NCBI GenBank assembly: GCA_001970955.1
Contig: MPUH01000196.1
Span: forward strand, 20,211-84,210
Length of the DNA stretch: 64,000 nucleotides
DNA from: Stentor coeruleus
Lineage: Eukaryota > Ciliophora > Heterotrichea > Heterotrichida > Stentoridae
Direction: 5' to 3'
Shown: piece by piece, positions 38,687 through 48,420 of the stretch
Position numbering within the stretch: the first letter of the stretch is position 1
Layout of the letters: every line of letters begins with the position of its first letter
Notes under the pieces: generated by a model
Databases searched by the model: none
The model's input: the letters and a program-made list of their open reading frames with translations, nothing else
What the model was told of the DNA's origin: nothing
Made by a program: the position numbers and the translations under genes

Positions 38687-39336
38687 TAAGTTAACTGAAA
38701 TGTTATAAAAATGACATTAAAGATTTGACAGAATTTATGTTTTGTGATATATTTTTAGGGAGAGGATTATATTTTGGTTATGATGATTTTGTATTGGAGA
38801 TTTAAAGATAGGGTTTTTATAAAAGAAGTAAAGGTTTGTGTAGATTATGATAATTTAGATATGAAATAATATTTTAGATGTATGATTAAGATTATTAGGA
38901 TGCATATTGTTGGGTTTTTAGTGATTATTAAACTGTTGTTAAAAGGACTGTTTTAGGCTGATGTTCTATTATGTGATATTTGAGGGATAAATAGTGAGTA
39001 TTTTGTTTTCGATAGTATTTATATGGAAAAATAAAAGATTATAGGAAATTATTACCCCAAATCAAAAAATATCCCATACAAAATCCAAAACATTTCAAAT
39101 TGACCAACAACAAATAGAAACCAAATCGACATAGTCCAAGAATTCAAACAAATCATAGTATATCCAATACAAAAAAAATCCCCACAAGACAAACTGCATA
39201 TCATAAGAGATTTCACTTCAAAAATCTCAGATAATACTAGCAAGCCTAAGAACGAGTTACCTTCATATCTATGATTTTATAAGTCTAAATAAGATTTTTA
39301 ATAATACTGTATATAGAAAGAAAACTTATTATAAGA
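38687..39336. other. Spacer, composition switch near 39050, no gene seen
   Basis: G/T-rich on the + strand to about 39050 (5' flank of the leftward 164-aa gene), then C-rich and G-poor for about 200 nt. A 63-codon hydrophobic minus frame at 39052-39243 has no ATG and is not credible as a gene. Confidence 0.55.
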
Positions 39337-39624
39337 TTATTTTGGAAGTTCGAATGGGGGTGTATGGCCTAATTTGATAATCAGATCATAAACTTCTTTT
39401 GTATGTGGGAATTGTTCAGGCCATTCACCTGATGGGATGTATATTTCGTTAAAATCATTTCCCATGACCACTTGCATGATTTCTTTACCTTGACGACAAG
39501 GGCAGATATGCATATGAGAGTTTAGTTTGATTTCTTCAACAGTTGCATTACAGCGTTCACAGATGACATGAACTCCGCTTTGGCATTTTTCTTCATGATC
39601 ACCCCCTTTAGTCTTTACGTTCAT
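39337..39624 (-). CDS. Small zinc-finger protein, 95 aa
   Basis: From ATG 39624 to TAA 39337-39339. Cys and His residues are spaced as in a C2HC or TRAF-type finger: HVICERCNATVEEIKLNSHMHICPC (Cys-x2-Cys then His-x3-Cys), with another Cys at residue 14. The C-terminal half is not zinc-binding and has EWPEQFPHTKEVYDLIIKLGHTPP. No further family can be named. The histidine/cysteine pattern makes a chance frame unlikely. Confidence 0.75.
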   Translation of the reverse strand: MNVKTKGGDHEEKCQSGVHVICERCNATVEEIKLNSHMHICPCRQGKEIMQVVMGNDFNEIYIPSGEWPEQFPHTKEVYDLIIKLGHTPPFELPK

Positions 39625-40304
39625 TTTATTATAAGTTTAGGGTTATTATATGCTTTTTTTTTATGAGATAATTTAAAGGGAGGATAGAGAGAATTTGTAT
39701 ATGGTTTATGGGTAGGTTTTTAGGATTTTTTTAAGGTTTTAGTGTAAGTGTAGGCAAAATTAGATTAATTTAGTTTGAATAGATTTATGAAATTAGATAG
39801 AAGATGCAGGAGTTGGGATGAAAGATTTTGTTTTGGTTTGGTCTGATTATTTAAGTATATTGTTGGAAGATTAGTATGAAATTTAATATTTTTATAAAAA
39901 CATCATGCAAATGATTTTTGAGGATCAACTATGCATTATATTTGATTATTTTTTTTGATTATGAAATTGATATAAGAATATTATCGCTGTAATGAATTTA
40001 TTTTGAAAATACTCATTTTTTATAGAGAGTTGCAATCTTAAGTTTAAAACCCTAAATCAAAAGTATCATTTTTCTCTACAGAATAAGAAACTTGCATCAA
40101 CTAATATAAATAAAGTATTAAAATATAATATTTAAACTTATAAACCAATATAGTCCAATTTATAAATATATACATCCATACAAAACCTTACAAAAAACCA
40201 TAAAACTAATCATCATAAAAAATATCCTTAAACTAACCTATTCATCATCTATACCCACCACACACAAAAAATAAACAAAATACACATTTTAAATACCATG
40301 AAAA
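39625..40304. other. Spacer between two leftward genes
   Basis: G/T-rich to about 39870 (5' flank of the zinc-finger gene), then AT-rich, then A/C-rich from about 40090 (3' flank of the next leftward gene). No gene seen. Confidence 0.65.
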
Positions 40305-40661
40305 TTATAAATCTTTTAACGTCCAGCCTGACATCAAACTTTTATGATGCAAAGTTTTTTTAGATTCCGCAAAAGATAGAGAAAAATCATTTTTATCAGC
40401 AGAAATCCCAACAGATTTGTTTTTAGAGTAGATTTTCTTAGTAATATTTATAGTTTTTCCAAATGTTTGAATGTAGTTAGTAACTTTTTTCTTTGGTAGA
40501 GATTCAAGGTTTCTGTTTATGTCTTTGTGTGAATAGACTTTTCTTATACGTTTCTTAACAATTTCATAGCTTTTTAATCGATTTACTATAAAATTTTGTT
40601 TATAGAATACTGAAGATGAGGATTTTGGGTAGTAGAAGTTACTTGAGTAATTTAATTCCAT
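40305..40661 (-). CDS. Basic orphan protein, 118 aa
   Basis: From ATG 40661 to TAA 40305-40307. Ser, Tyr and Lys-rich, starting MELNYSSNFYYPKSSSS, with a basic centre (VKKRIRKVYSHKD). No domain recognised. It is divergent from the USP gene over a 242-nt spacer whose two halves switch from G/T-rich to A/C-rich, as expected for back-to-back 5' flanks. Confidence 0.6.
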   Translation of the reverse strand: MELNYSSNFYYPKSSSSVFYKQNFIVNRLKSYEIVKKRIRKVYSHKDINRNLESLPKKKVTNYIQTFGKTINITKKIYSKNKSVGISADKNDFSLSFAESKKTLHHKSLMSGWTLKDL

Positions 40662-40903
40662 TTTATTAAGAGTAAATTAGTATTATTATGAAGGATTAAA
40701 TGGTTTAAGATGAAAAAAAGGTAATAAGATATAAAGATTTGTATTAGGATTTCTAGGGCGATATGAGAATTTTTGTTGTGATGTGTGAGGTTTGGGGTAG
40801 GAATTATGGTTATGAGTATAGAGAAAATGGAAACCAAAACTATTTTTCTCTAAAACTTCTACAAACATTTATCAATCCTCAAATAAAACATTTTATCATA
40901 ATA

Positions 40904-43900
40904 ATGGGAAGTTGTATAGGTAGACGAACAGAAGTCCAAATAAACGCAATAGTTCCATCAAAAGCTTTTGGTCAAAACAATGCTTTATTAGACAAATGGA
41001 GTGAGCAACAAGTCAAATTGCTTAGTAAAAAATTCAATGAATTCAAAACAACAGAAGGTTTAGACTTTGAAGGCTTTGAAAAACTTTTCAAAGATTGCAG
41101 TTATATTCCTAAAGGTGTTATAAGGAATTGTTTCAATCAATTCGCTTTACCAGGGTTTAATGTTATGAATTTTCGTAATTTTTGTGTTCTGGTTGCTAAG
41201 ATTTTTTTGTCAAATAAAAAAGATAAGGCTGAGCTGATTTTTAGGATTTTTAGTAGTGGTGATGATACCAAATGGACTGATGAAGAGAAAAATATGTTTA
41301 ATATATCGTATAGGGAGTATATGAAGTTGATAGGGAGAAATGGGGAGGTTCAGTTTGGTGGAAATGCTAACATTATAGATTTTGTTGAATGGGCTATGAA
41401 GAATATTGATTTCATGTATATTTTAAAGCCATTTGAACTAATCCCATCTCCAGAAAAGGAAAAAAACTTAATTAACAGCCACCTTGATGAATTAAAACCA
41501 ACTGGAGGTCTTGTTGTTTGCTTAGTGTCAAACCAATGGTGGGATGCATGGAGGAACTACGTAACATATGGCCGTCCAACCGAACTTACCAATAGCTTTA
41601 CAAAATCTATCAATATAGGCGATCGTCCAGTATCCATTGATAACAGTCATCTTTTAGCAGGGGACTCCGACATAAAACTCCGACTAAACCTGAAAAAAGA
41701 CAAAGATTTCGTTGTAGTCAGCGAAAAAACCTGGTCCCTGCTTTTAGAATGGTACAGTGGCGGGCCTAAAATCACAAGAAAATACATATATCAAGGTAAA
41801 AACCTCATGTTAGAACTTTACCCACCTATACTAACAATAATCCCTGTATTAATCAATGGATATCCATCCAACAGCAATTCTGTAACCATGCTATTTTCTT
41901 TAACCAACAAATTCAATGAAGTCTTAGAAAAAGCAGCAAAAGCTCTAGGAAAACCAATAGACAATTCAAGAATCTGGGTGAAATCAAAAGGTATATGGAT
42001 AGTCCCGAATTTTACAGAAACTATAGACCAAGTAAAAATCATGGAAGAAGAAGTGCTTTTTGAAACCTTAGTCAATGATAGGGTTAAAACATACTGGCCA
42101 CGAGATCTTGTTAAAGATAAACTTATAAGTTTCCCATCAAACACCATAACAGCAAGTTCATCTAATTCTGAAGACTCTAAAAGATCAGACCTTAAAAAAG
42201 TTACATACACAAGAGCTGTAAAAAGTCCAGGAATTGTCGGGTTAATAAACCTAGGAAATACTTGTTACTTTAATTGTATTATTCAATCATTAGTCCACAC
42301 ACCTCTTTTACAAGAGTTTTTTGCTTCAAATAGTATATCAAGTTTTCTTAATAAAAACATCAACCCTGAACAAAGTTTAGCTTTAGAAATTAGCAATTTA
42401 AGCAAAGAAATCTGGACTGGGGTGTTATCAAGAGTTAATCCTTTAAAACTATTTAAGTGTTTTACATCAAGATTCCCTATGTTTGAAGATAAAGAGCAGC
42501 ATGATTGTCATGAATTTTTATCTATGATATTAGAAGCTTTACATGATGAATTAAGAAGGGAAGGGTCTGAGGAGATAAAAACAACAGTTATATTAGAAGA
42601 CCCTGAAAACAAACAGTTGGAAATAAGTGAAAATGGCTCTTCGGTACAAGTGGAGAAATTAGTTGATAAGAAAATAGGCAATTATTTGCTTAATATAAGT
42701 GATAATCAATGGCATATGCTTCAAGGTACACAAGGGTCTATAGTATCTGATATATGTGCTGGGCAAACAAAGACTACTTTAACATGTAATTCTTGTGGAT
42801 GTAGAAGGATTTTATTTGAAATTTTTACTAACCTTAGTTTACCGATACCAATAACAACATCAATACCTTTGTATATAACAATAGTCCCATTGTTTGGAAA
42901 TATAAGCAAAATGGCCTTAATGGTTTCTAAGCATTGCAAAGTTAAAGAAATCATTGATAATATATGCCAGTTCTCAGGAATTACTATAGAAAAACTTTCT
43001 TTAATAGAAGGGAGTATCAGTTATAGTTTAACGTATTTAGATTTACATCTTAATTCGTCTTTGGACCATTTGGGAATAAGCCAAAAAGCTGATTTGTATG
43101 CTTTTGAGACTAGGAAAACTATAGAAAGCTGTGAAGAACTAGGGAAAAAAGCTCGTAAGTATGATAGTAACTTAGAAGTTGGGGCACAAGTTGATGTCCA
43201 GCATGGGGAAAAATGGGTTACAGGTAAAATCCTTGAAGTGAAAAAAAACTTCATCACAGAATACCTTGTTGAATATGATTATCAAACATATACTGAATGG
43301 AAAAGTTCAAGCCAAATCGATATTTTCAGATCAAAAACTTCATCAAGTCAATGCCAGCCACAACAAATTGCCCTTATTCATATAATCAACAATGGTACAA
43401 GGAAAATCATAGGATTTCCTTTTATATTATCAATAGGCAATTGGTATACATATGAAGATTTATATAATCTAGCTATATCAAGTTCTATGAGAATGTGTTC
43501 AAAAGATGCTAAAACTGGACAAACATATTTTAGATTGCTTATTCTTGACCCTATATCTTTTAAATGTGGAATTTGTAGAGCTTATTCTGGATGTGCTGGA
43601 TGCCCATTATTGAAAAGTAAAACTGAAGTGAGAAATTTGGGACAAAGTATGAGAAGAGTTTGCATTGCTGCTGAATGGATTGAGAGTTTTTTTGTTGAGG
43701 ATGTGAAATGTGATTTAAGTGTGGCACAGGTTAAAGAGAAGGAAAAAGAGATTAATAAGCCAATTGATTTGAATATGTGTTTAGATGCTTTTACAAATGA
43801 AGAAAATGTTGATATGCAGTGTGAAAAATGTAAAGCGAAGAATATGAAAATGAAAATGGAGATTTGGCGAGTTCCTGATATATTGATATTAAGTTTGAAA

Positions 43901-44278
43901 AGGTTCACATATTCTAATGGAGTTGCTGAGAAAATAGACAATTTTGTTAATTACCCTTTTTTCGGATTTGAGATTTCCCAGTATGTTAAAAGTATTGAAA
44001 ATGCTTCGAAGATTGTATTAAGCACATCAGCTTCTATGAACTCATATGATCTTTATGCTGTTGTATTACATAGTGGGAATATATCTGGAGGACATTATAC
44101 TACGTTACTTAAGATGCAAAGTCCGACAAATTGGGTGTTATATGATGATGATTCAACTTTGGAGTTAAAAGATAGTCCTGAGAACTCAACGCTTATTGCG
44201 TCTAGCTATTTGTTATTTTATAGGAGACGCAGGTTTTCATCGAGTAATGTGATAAACTTAACATATAATTCAATATAA
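40904..44278 (+). CDS. USP32-like ubiquitin-specific protease, N-myristoylation signal
   Basis: Deubiquitinase of 1124 aa. I chose ATG 40904 (MGSCIGRR) over an upstream in-frame ATG at 40763. The reasons are that 40810-40903 has A/C-rich 5' flank composition, and that MGSC is a textbook N-myristoylation plus palmitoylation start. Residues 30-170 resemble paired EF-hand-like helices. Residues about 185-310 form a DUSP domain (VVCLVSNQWWDAWRNYVTYG). The USP catalytic domain runs from about 445 to 1110. Its Cys box is GLINLGNTCYFN with Cys454. The His box is ISGGHYTTLL with His1064, followed by WVLYDDD. Two CxxC pairs (CNSCGC, CEKCKAKN) form the zinc ribbon. The order matches USP32. Stop TAA. 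Confidence 0.92.
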   Translation: MGSCIGRRTEVQINAIVPSKAFGQNNALLDKWSEQQVKLLSKKFNEFKTTEGLDFEGFEKLFKDCSYIPKGVIRNCFNQFALPGFNVMNFRNFCVLVAKIFLSNKKDKAELIFRIFSSGDDTKWTDEEKNMFNISYREYMKLIGRNGEVQFGGNANIIDFVEWAMKNIDFMYILKPFELIPSPEKEKNLINSHLDELKPTGGLVVCLVSNQWWDAWRNYVTYGRPTELTNSFTKSINIGDRPVSIDNSHLLAGDSDIKLRLNLKKDKDFVVVSEKTWSLLLEWYSGGPKITRKYIYQGKNLMLELYPPILTIIPVLINGYPSNSNSVTMLFSLTNKFNEVLEKAAKALGKPIDNSRIWVKSKGIWIVPNFTETIDQVKIMEEEVLFETLVNDRVKTYWPRDLVKDKLISFPSNTITASSSNSEDSKRSDLKKVTYTRAVKSPGIVGLINLGNTCYFNCIIQSLVHTPLLQEFFASNSISSFLNKNINPEQSLALEISNLSKEIWTGVLSRVNPLKLFKCFTSRFPMFEDKEQHDCHEFLSMILEALHDELRREGSEEIKTTVILEDPENKQLEISENGSSVQVEKLVDKKIGNYLLNISDNQWHMLQGTQGSIVSDICAGQTKTTLTCNSCGCRRILFEIFTNLSLPIPITTSIPLYITIVPLFGNISKMALMVSKHCKVKEIIDNICQFSGITIEKLSLIEGSISYSLTYLDLHLNSSLDHLGISQKADLYAFETRKTIESCEELGKKARKYDSNLEVGAQVDVQHGEKWVTGKILEVKKNFITEYLVEYDYQTYTEWKSSSQIDIFRSKTSSSQCQPQQIALIHIINNGTRKIIGFPFILSIGNWYTYEDLYNLAISSSMRMCSKDAKTGQTYFRLLILDPISFKCGICRAYSGCAGCPLLKSKTEVRNLGQSMRRVCIAAEWIESFFVEDVKCDLSVAQVKEKEKEINKPIDLNMCLDAFTNEENVDMQCEKCKAKNMKMKMEIWRVPDILILSLKRFTYSNGVAEKIDNFVNYPFFGFEISQYVKSIENASKIVLSTSASMNSYDLYAVVLHSGNISGGHYTTLLKMQSPTNWVLYDDDSTLELKDSPENSTLIASSYLLFYRRRRFSSSNVINLTYNSI

Positions 44279-45010
44279 GTAAAAAATAGGCTTGAATTTT
44301 TAGTTTTTGAGTTGGGTATGATTTTTTTAGATTTTTATGGGCTTTTTAATAGGAATTGTCTGTTTTTTTATGAGGATGGGTTGGATTTGGGTGTGCTTGA
44401 ATGGTTTTATGATGGAAGATAAGTTAGATAAGCATTTTGGAGATTTTTTGTGTATTTTAAATTAGTTTATTAGTGTAGATTATAGATTTTTTTTAATTAT
44501 AGGGTTTATTAAGATTTATATTCATCAAATAGTAGAAAAGTTTAATTTAGTTTAAATCAGAGGGTTATTATTCAAATTCTATTAAATTTGTTGTCTAGTT
44601 GTTTTCCTAGGACCTTTTTAAATTAGCCTATTTTAACTAATATTTTTATTGCAATCATATAAAAATCCATCATCAAAGCCATCATTTTCTTCATCTAATA
44701 AAACTCATTAATCATTAAAAACTATCATCCACTAACCCAAAACAAAAATCTCTAAATTAAATCCTTTCTACATATCACAATCCATAATCATCATCAAAAT
44801 TCTCATACAAAAACCATATAAATCTTCATCTTTTTCCATATCAACCCTTATTCAAAAATCCAAATGCATCTAATTCCATCATCCAAATCATCCTTCCACA
44901 CCAAGCCTCTTATAAAATCCATTTAATTCCAATTTATAAAACCTTAAACATCATCAAAGCCTAAACTAAAACTATACCCAATACATATATAAACTACTTA
45001 AAAAAATCTA
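44279..45010. other. Spacer between convergent genes, textbook composition switch
   Basis: The first 60 nt (44281-44340) hold 13 G and 1 C; 44761-44820 hold 16 C and no G. The change comes near 44640. This is the clearest example of the G/T-rich 3' flank rule for both genes. No gene or repeat seen. Confidence 0.75.
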
Positions 45011-45595
45011 TTAATTCTTGATCCTTGTGAACTTCTCTTCATGAGCTGCAATTTCTACTGAATCCATCCTCTGCAGTTCAAGTAACTTAGCAATACTTTC
45101 CTTCATCTGCGTAGTTTTTTCAGGCTGGTCATAATACGAAACCCAAACTTCAATCTTAAAAAGTTTCCCTCTATCCAAAATGCGAACTCCATTGACTTCT
45201 TCAGGAAAAGGAAAAGTTTCCCCAATAAGCGTAAAAACAGTCCTTTGCCACAAAGATTTCATGTCCTGATCAGCTGAAAGCCTTGTATAAAAGTCACACC
45301 CTGGCTTATTAGCTTTATCTTCCCAAGCTGGGACAACTCCATCCTTAAAAACCCCTATAGCTTCTATTGGACAATTAAGACCAGTTGGTATTTTTTCTTC
45401 GTTCTTTGAGGAATCTGTGAAAAAAAACTTAGGGTCTGAATGTGGCAAATTAGCCCAATGCTGCCAAAAATTCCAGAGATCAGAAAACTCTCCAACTTTT
45501 TGCATGTTTTTCTCGTAGTTGCTTGTATCTTTTGTATTCCACATCTCCCATATCGCCCACTTTCTTTCTAAAGGGAATTTACGGAAAGAGTCCAT
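45011..45595 (-). CDS. Translation initiation factor eIF4E-like cap-binding protein
   Basis: Protein of 194 aa, full length for the fold. It begins with the family pattern FPLERKWAIWEMW and continues with FSDLWNFWQHWANLP, the region that in eIF4E holds the dorsal tryptophan and one cap-stacking tryptophan. VPAWEDKANKPGCDFY carries the second cap-stacking Trp and the acidic residue that recognises the methylated guanine. The basic cap-phosphate region is less clear. It should bind mRNA 5' caps. Divergence from the animal pattern suggests one of several ciliate isoforms. ATG 45595; stop TAA 45011-45013. Confidence 0.88.
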   Translation of the reverse strand: MDSFRKFPLERKWAIWEMWNTKDTSNYEKNMQKVGEFSDLWNFWQHWANLPHSDPKFFFTDSSKNEEKIPTGLNCPIEAIGVFKDGVVPAWEDKANKPGCDFYTRLSADQDMKSLWQRTVFTLIGETFPFPEEVNGVRILDRGKLFKIEVWVSYYDQPEKTTQMKESIAKLLELQRMDSVEIAAHEEKFTRIKN

Positions 45596-46635
45596 TTATA
45601 AAAAATAGGTGTTGAGATTTTGGATTTTAAAATGGGAAAGAGATGATGAGTTTTTTGTGGAATATGGATTTTGATTTTTATAGGATTTGTTGAAGTTTTA
45701 AGATGGTGATTGGGTAGGGTTGTTATGAAAGTTGGATTGTGTGAGGATTTGTGATGAGATAATAGGGGGGGGGGTAGAGATGATGATAAATATGTGATGT
45801 GTTTTTTAATAGGCTTTATAGCGAATATGATATTTTTTAGGATTGGGTATGTTGGTATGTTTTTAAATATAAAAGTTAATGAGGAAGGTAAGATAATAGT
45901 AAAATAGATATTAAGAAGAAAAGGAAAAAGAAAGAAAATCCTAGGGGCTTAGGGTATTTTTTATATTGCTGTTTTGATTAATTTATTACAATTTAGGTTT
46001 ACTGCGGATTATGTGTAAAGAAATTGTAGAGATTTTTAGTATTAATATAAATATTTTATGATGAGAAAATTAAGGTTTTTTTACTGAGAAAGTAGTTTTC
46101 GCAATAGAAGAATTAAATTAGCTAAATAAATACAGATGAGAAATATAAAGGACAGGGTAAAAAATTGNGAGAAAGTAGTTTTCGCAATAGAAGAATTAAA
46201 TTAGCTAAATAAATACAGATGAGAAATATAAAAAACCTCATAAACCCTCCAAGTATAAACATATCCAAAACTTATAATTGCAATTAACATTTTACTTTCT
46301 TCACCTAAATTCAATTTCCTAGTCAAACTATTTTAATTGACAAATAAAACTCATACCCCACCAAAAATTCCATAAAAACTCAATAAAAAACCCCTAATCC
46401 TAAATTAATACAAAATTTAATTAAATCATTATTTAAAGCTTAAAAACTGTCACATCAACTACAAATTTCTAATTCCTAAAATAACATCCCCAACAAAAAA
46501 ATAATCCAACACATCCAAAATCTTCCAATAAACTTAATAACTTACACATATCCTAAACTAAAAACTAGACTTTATTAATTCTCCTAAAATAACTTCGTCT
46601 AAATTTCAGTTTTCAAACTCAACACAATTATGCAT
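45596..46635. other. 1-kb spacer with assembly join and a G-run
   Basis: G/T-rich from 45596 to about 46070, including a run of ten G at 45765-45774, then A/C-rich from about 46235 to the end of the leftward cyclin gene. An N with duplicated flanks is at 46168. No gene seen. Confidence 0.7.
46086..46232. repeat. Assembly join: N at 46168 with 64-bp duplication
   Basis: Bases 46086-46149 and 46169-46232 are identical; 18 nt of unmatched sequence precede the N. Confidence 0.9.
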
Positions 46636-47766
46636 TTAATTAGATCCTTTGTATGAATGTGTTCTAATAAACTCCTTATTTCGCACATTATACGTCTGAT
46701 ACGATAAAAAGTTCTCATAATTTTCCTGAACATTTCTGACCACTCGCGTAACAGGGGGCAAATTATAACAAAAATTAAACTCAATAAATCGATTCAAATA
46801 CTTTAGTGTCCCTGTAAGGACATCAAGTGAAACACATTTGAAAACTGTACATATAAATTTTTCTAATATCAAATGGACTGTTTCAGTACCAATTGAAACG
46901 ACTTCATCATAATTCATAGTGTTTTCTTGTCCAAGAACAAATGTATTCCACCATAGAAGTTCATATTTGTTATTAAAAAAGCATTTGTTTACCATAAGGT
47001 ACACAAGGCCTGCTATTAATTTCCATGGTTTGTATTTGTAATGTTCAAACTCTAATACACTTGCATCCAGTATTTGGATGACTTCTCTGAACCTTTTATA
47101 TGAGTAAGTATTTTCCCGCTTAAAAGTTTCTAGACGTTTATTAAGCAAGTCTTGTTGTTTGATCTTATCTTTAGTTAGTGTAGATACATAGTCGGAATAG
47201 TCTTTAAATAATATTAAAATGTAGCTGTCCCATTCAGTAAGAACACAATTTAATAAGCTGTAGGTAGTTGAAGGACACATATGCCATTTAAGTGTGTGTA
47301 AGATTTTTTTCTCTGCAGATAGAATACTGCTTGCTGGGTATATACTTGAAGCGGCTTTAACGAAATCCTGTAGCTTTGGCACTTTTATTTCCTCAGCTTT
47401 ACAGGCCACATATAATGAAGTTATGCCAATTAACTGAAAGTCAGTTCTGGATATATATACAGAGGATATAAGTCTATCGATATGAGATATGGCTAAATAG
47501 AAAGTTTCACGTTTTAAAAAAAACTCTGTACTTACCTCCATTAGCCAGTCTAATAGTAAAGTTCGCATTTGTTCTGTTATATCTTTTTGGCGGGTAAATG
47601 CTAGAGTGTCAGGACTATAGGTTTTATCATCTTTACATAAGAGTTCTATATGCTCTTGAAGACTTGGACTCCATTCCTCTTCGTTGACTATTGTAAGAGT
47701 CTCATCTAAAAATTCCTCGCAAAGCAATGATTTCTCATGAGTTTTCGTTATTATTGGCTCTGACAT
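46636..47766 (-). CDS. Cyclin (A/B/E-like)
   Basis: Regulatory subunit of a cyclin-dependent kinase, 376 aa. The cyclin box begins at MRTLLLDWLMEVSTEF (Met67, Arg68) and continues with LKRETFYLAISHIDRLIS, LIGITSLYVACKAEE and LSAEKKILHTLKWHM. These hold the conserved Lys and Glu that contact the kinase. A second helical cyclin fold follows from about 185 with less conservation. No clear destruction box is seen in the short N-terminus (1-60), although degradation signals may differ in ciliates. Stop TAA. It is divergent from IFT140, with 654 nt between. Confidence 0.9.
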   Translation of the reverse strand: MSEPIITKTHEKSLLCEEFLDETLTIVNEEEWSPSLQEHIELLCKDDKTYSPDTLAFTRQKDITEQMRTLLLDWLMEVSTEFFLKRETFYLAISHIDRLISSVYISRTDFQLIGITSLYVACKAEEIKVPKLQDFVKAASSIYPASSILSAEKKILHTLKWHMCPSTTYSLLNCVLTEWDSYILILFKDYSDYVSTLTKDKIKQQDLLNKRLETFKRENTYSYKRFREVIQILDASVLEFEHYKYKPWKLIAGLVYLMVNKCFFNNKYELLWWNTFVLGQENTMNYDEVVSIGTETVHLILEKFICTVFKCVSLDVLTGTLKYLNRFIEFNFCYNLPPVTRVVRNVQENYENFLSYQTYNVRNKEFIRTHSYKGSN

Positions 47767-48420
47767 TAATTATATCTAAGCCATATTGTTTTATATGCGG
47801 CAAGATCATATCATCACTATCCTCTCCAAGGAGTGCATTTTTTTATAGAATTCTTGAAATTTCTATCAAACCAACAAAATTCCCCAACTTCGTTTTTAAG
47901 ACCTAACACATCATTCCTAAGCCTTAAAAGTTCAACATTAACTTCTCATAAAAAACTATACAATTTTTCTATGTTTCATAAGAATTACCTGTAATCTCCA
48001 AAACCCGAAACCCAAAAAAAAATTTTAACACTGTTTTTTTATATAAAAAACCTTGTAAATACAGCATTAAAGTGTTAATATTTAGGCCTAAAAGTATGTT
48101 TTATATTTGATTGTATATGCTAGGAGAATCTTATCGAAAAAAACTGAAATAGTATTTGTAAAAGCTAAACCCCAAGGGTTTTAGTCTGTTTATATGGTCG
48201 AAATCTGTAAATCATTAGTTTTTGTATAGAAAAACTTCTTGTTTGTGATGTTTAAGTGTTTTAATAATGCCCAATGTTTGTTTATTATGCTTATTATATC
48301 CAAAAAAAAAAGTTTATTTATGTATTTTGGTAATAAGCATGATATAATAAAAGTATATATAGGTTTTGATATTGAACTTTAGGTTTTGATGTGTAGTTTT
48401 TTAGGTTTCTTATAATAAGT
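47767..48420. other. Shared spacer between divergent cyclin and IFT140 genes
   Basis: AT-rich with no frame or repeat of note; both promoters should lie here. The usual composition pattern is weak in this spacer. Confidence 0.6.

Noticed and set aside
39052-39243. Hydrophobic 63-codon minus-strand frame, with a 15-nt GTAACTCGTTCTTAG intron look-alike just upstream
   Set aside because: It starts at TTG, and splicing the look-alike from the nearest ATG leads straight into a stop.
40763-40903. Upstream in-frame ATG extending the USP protein by 47 residues
   Set aside because: The extension crosses A/C-rich 5' flank sequence and would bury the MGSCIG myristoylation start; ATG 40904 is preferred.
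45765-45774. Run of ten G as a possible structural element
   Set aside because: A single homopolymer in a G/T-rich flank; no further G-tracts spaced to form a quadruplex were clear.
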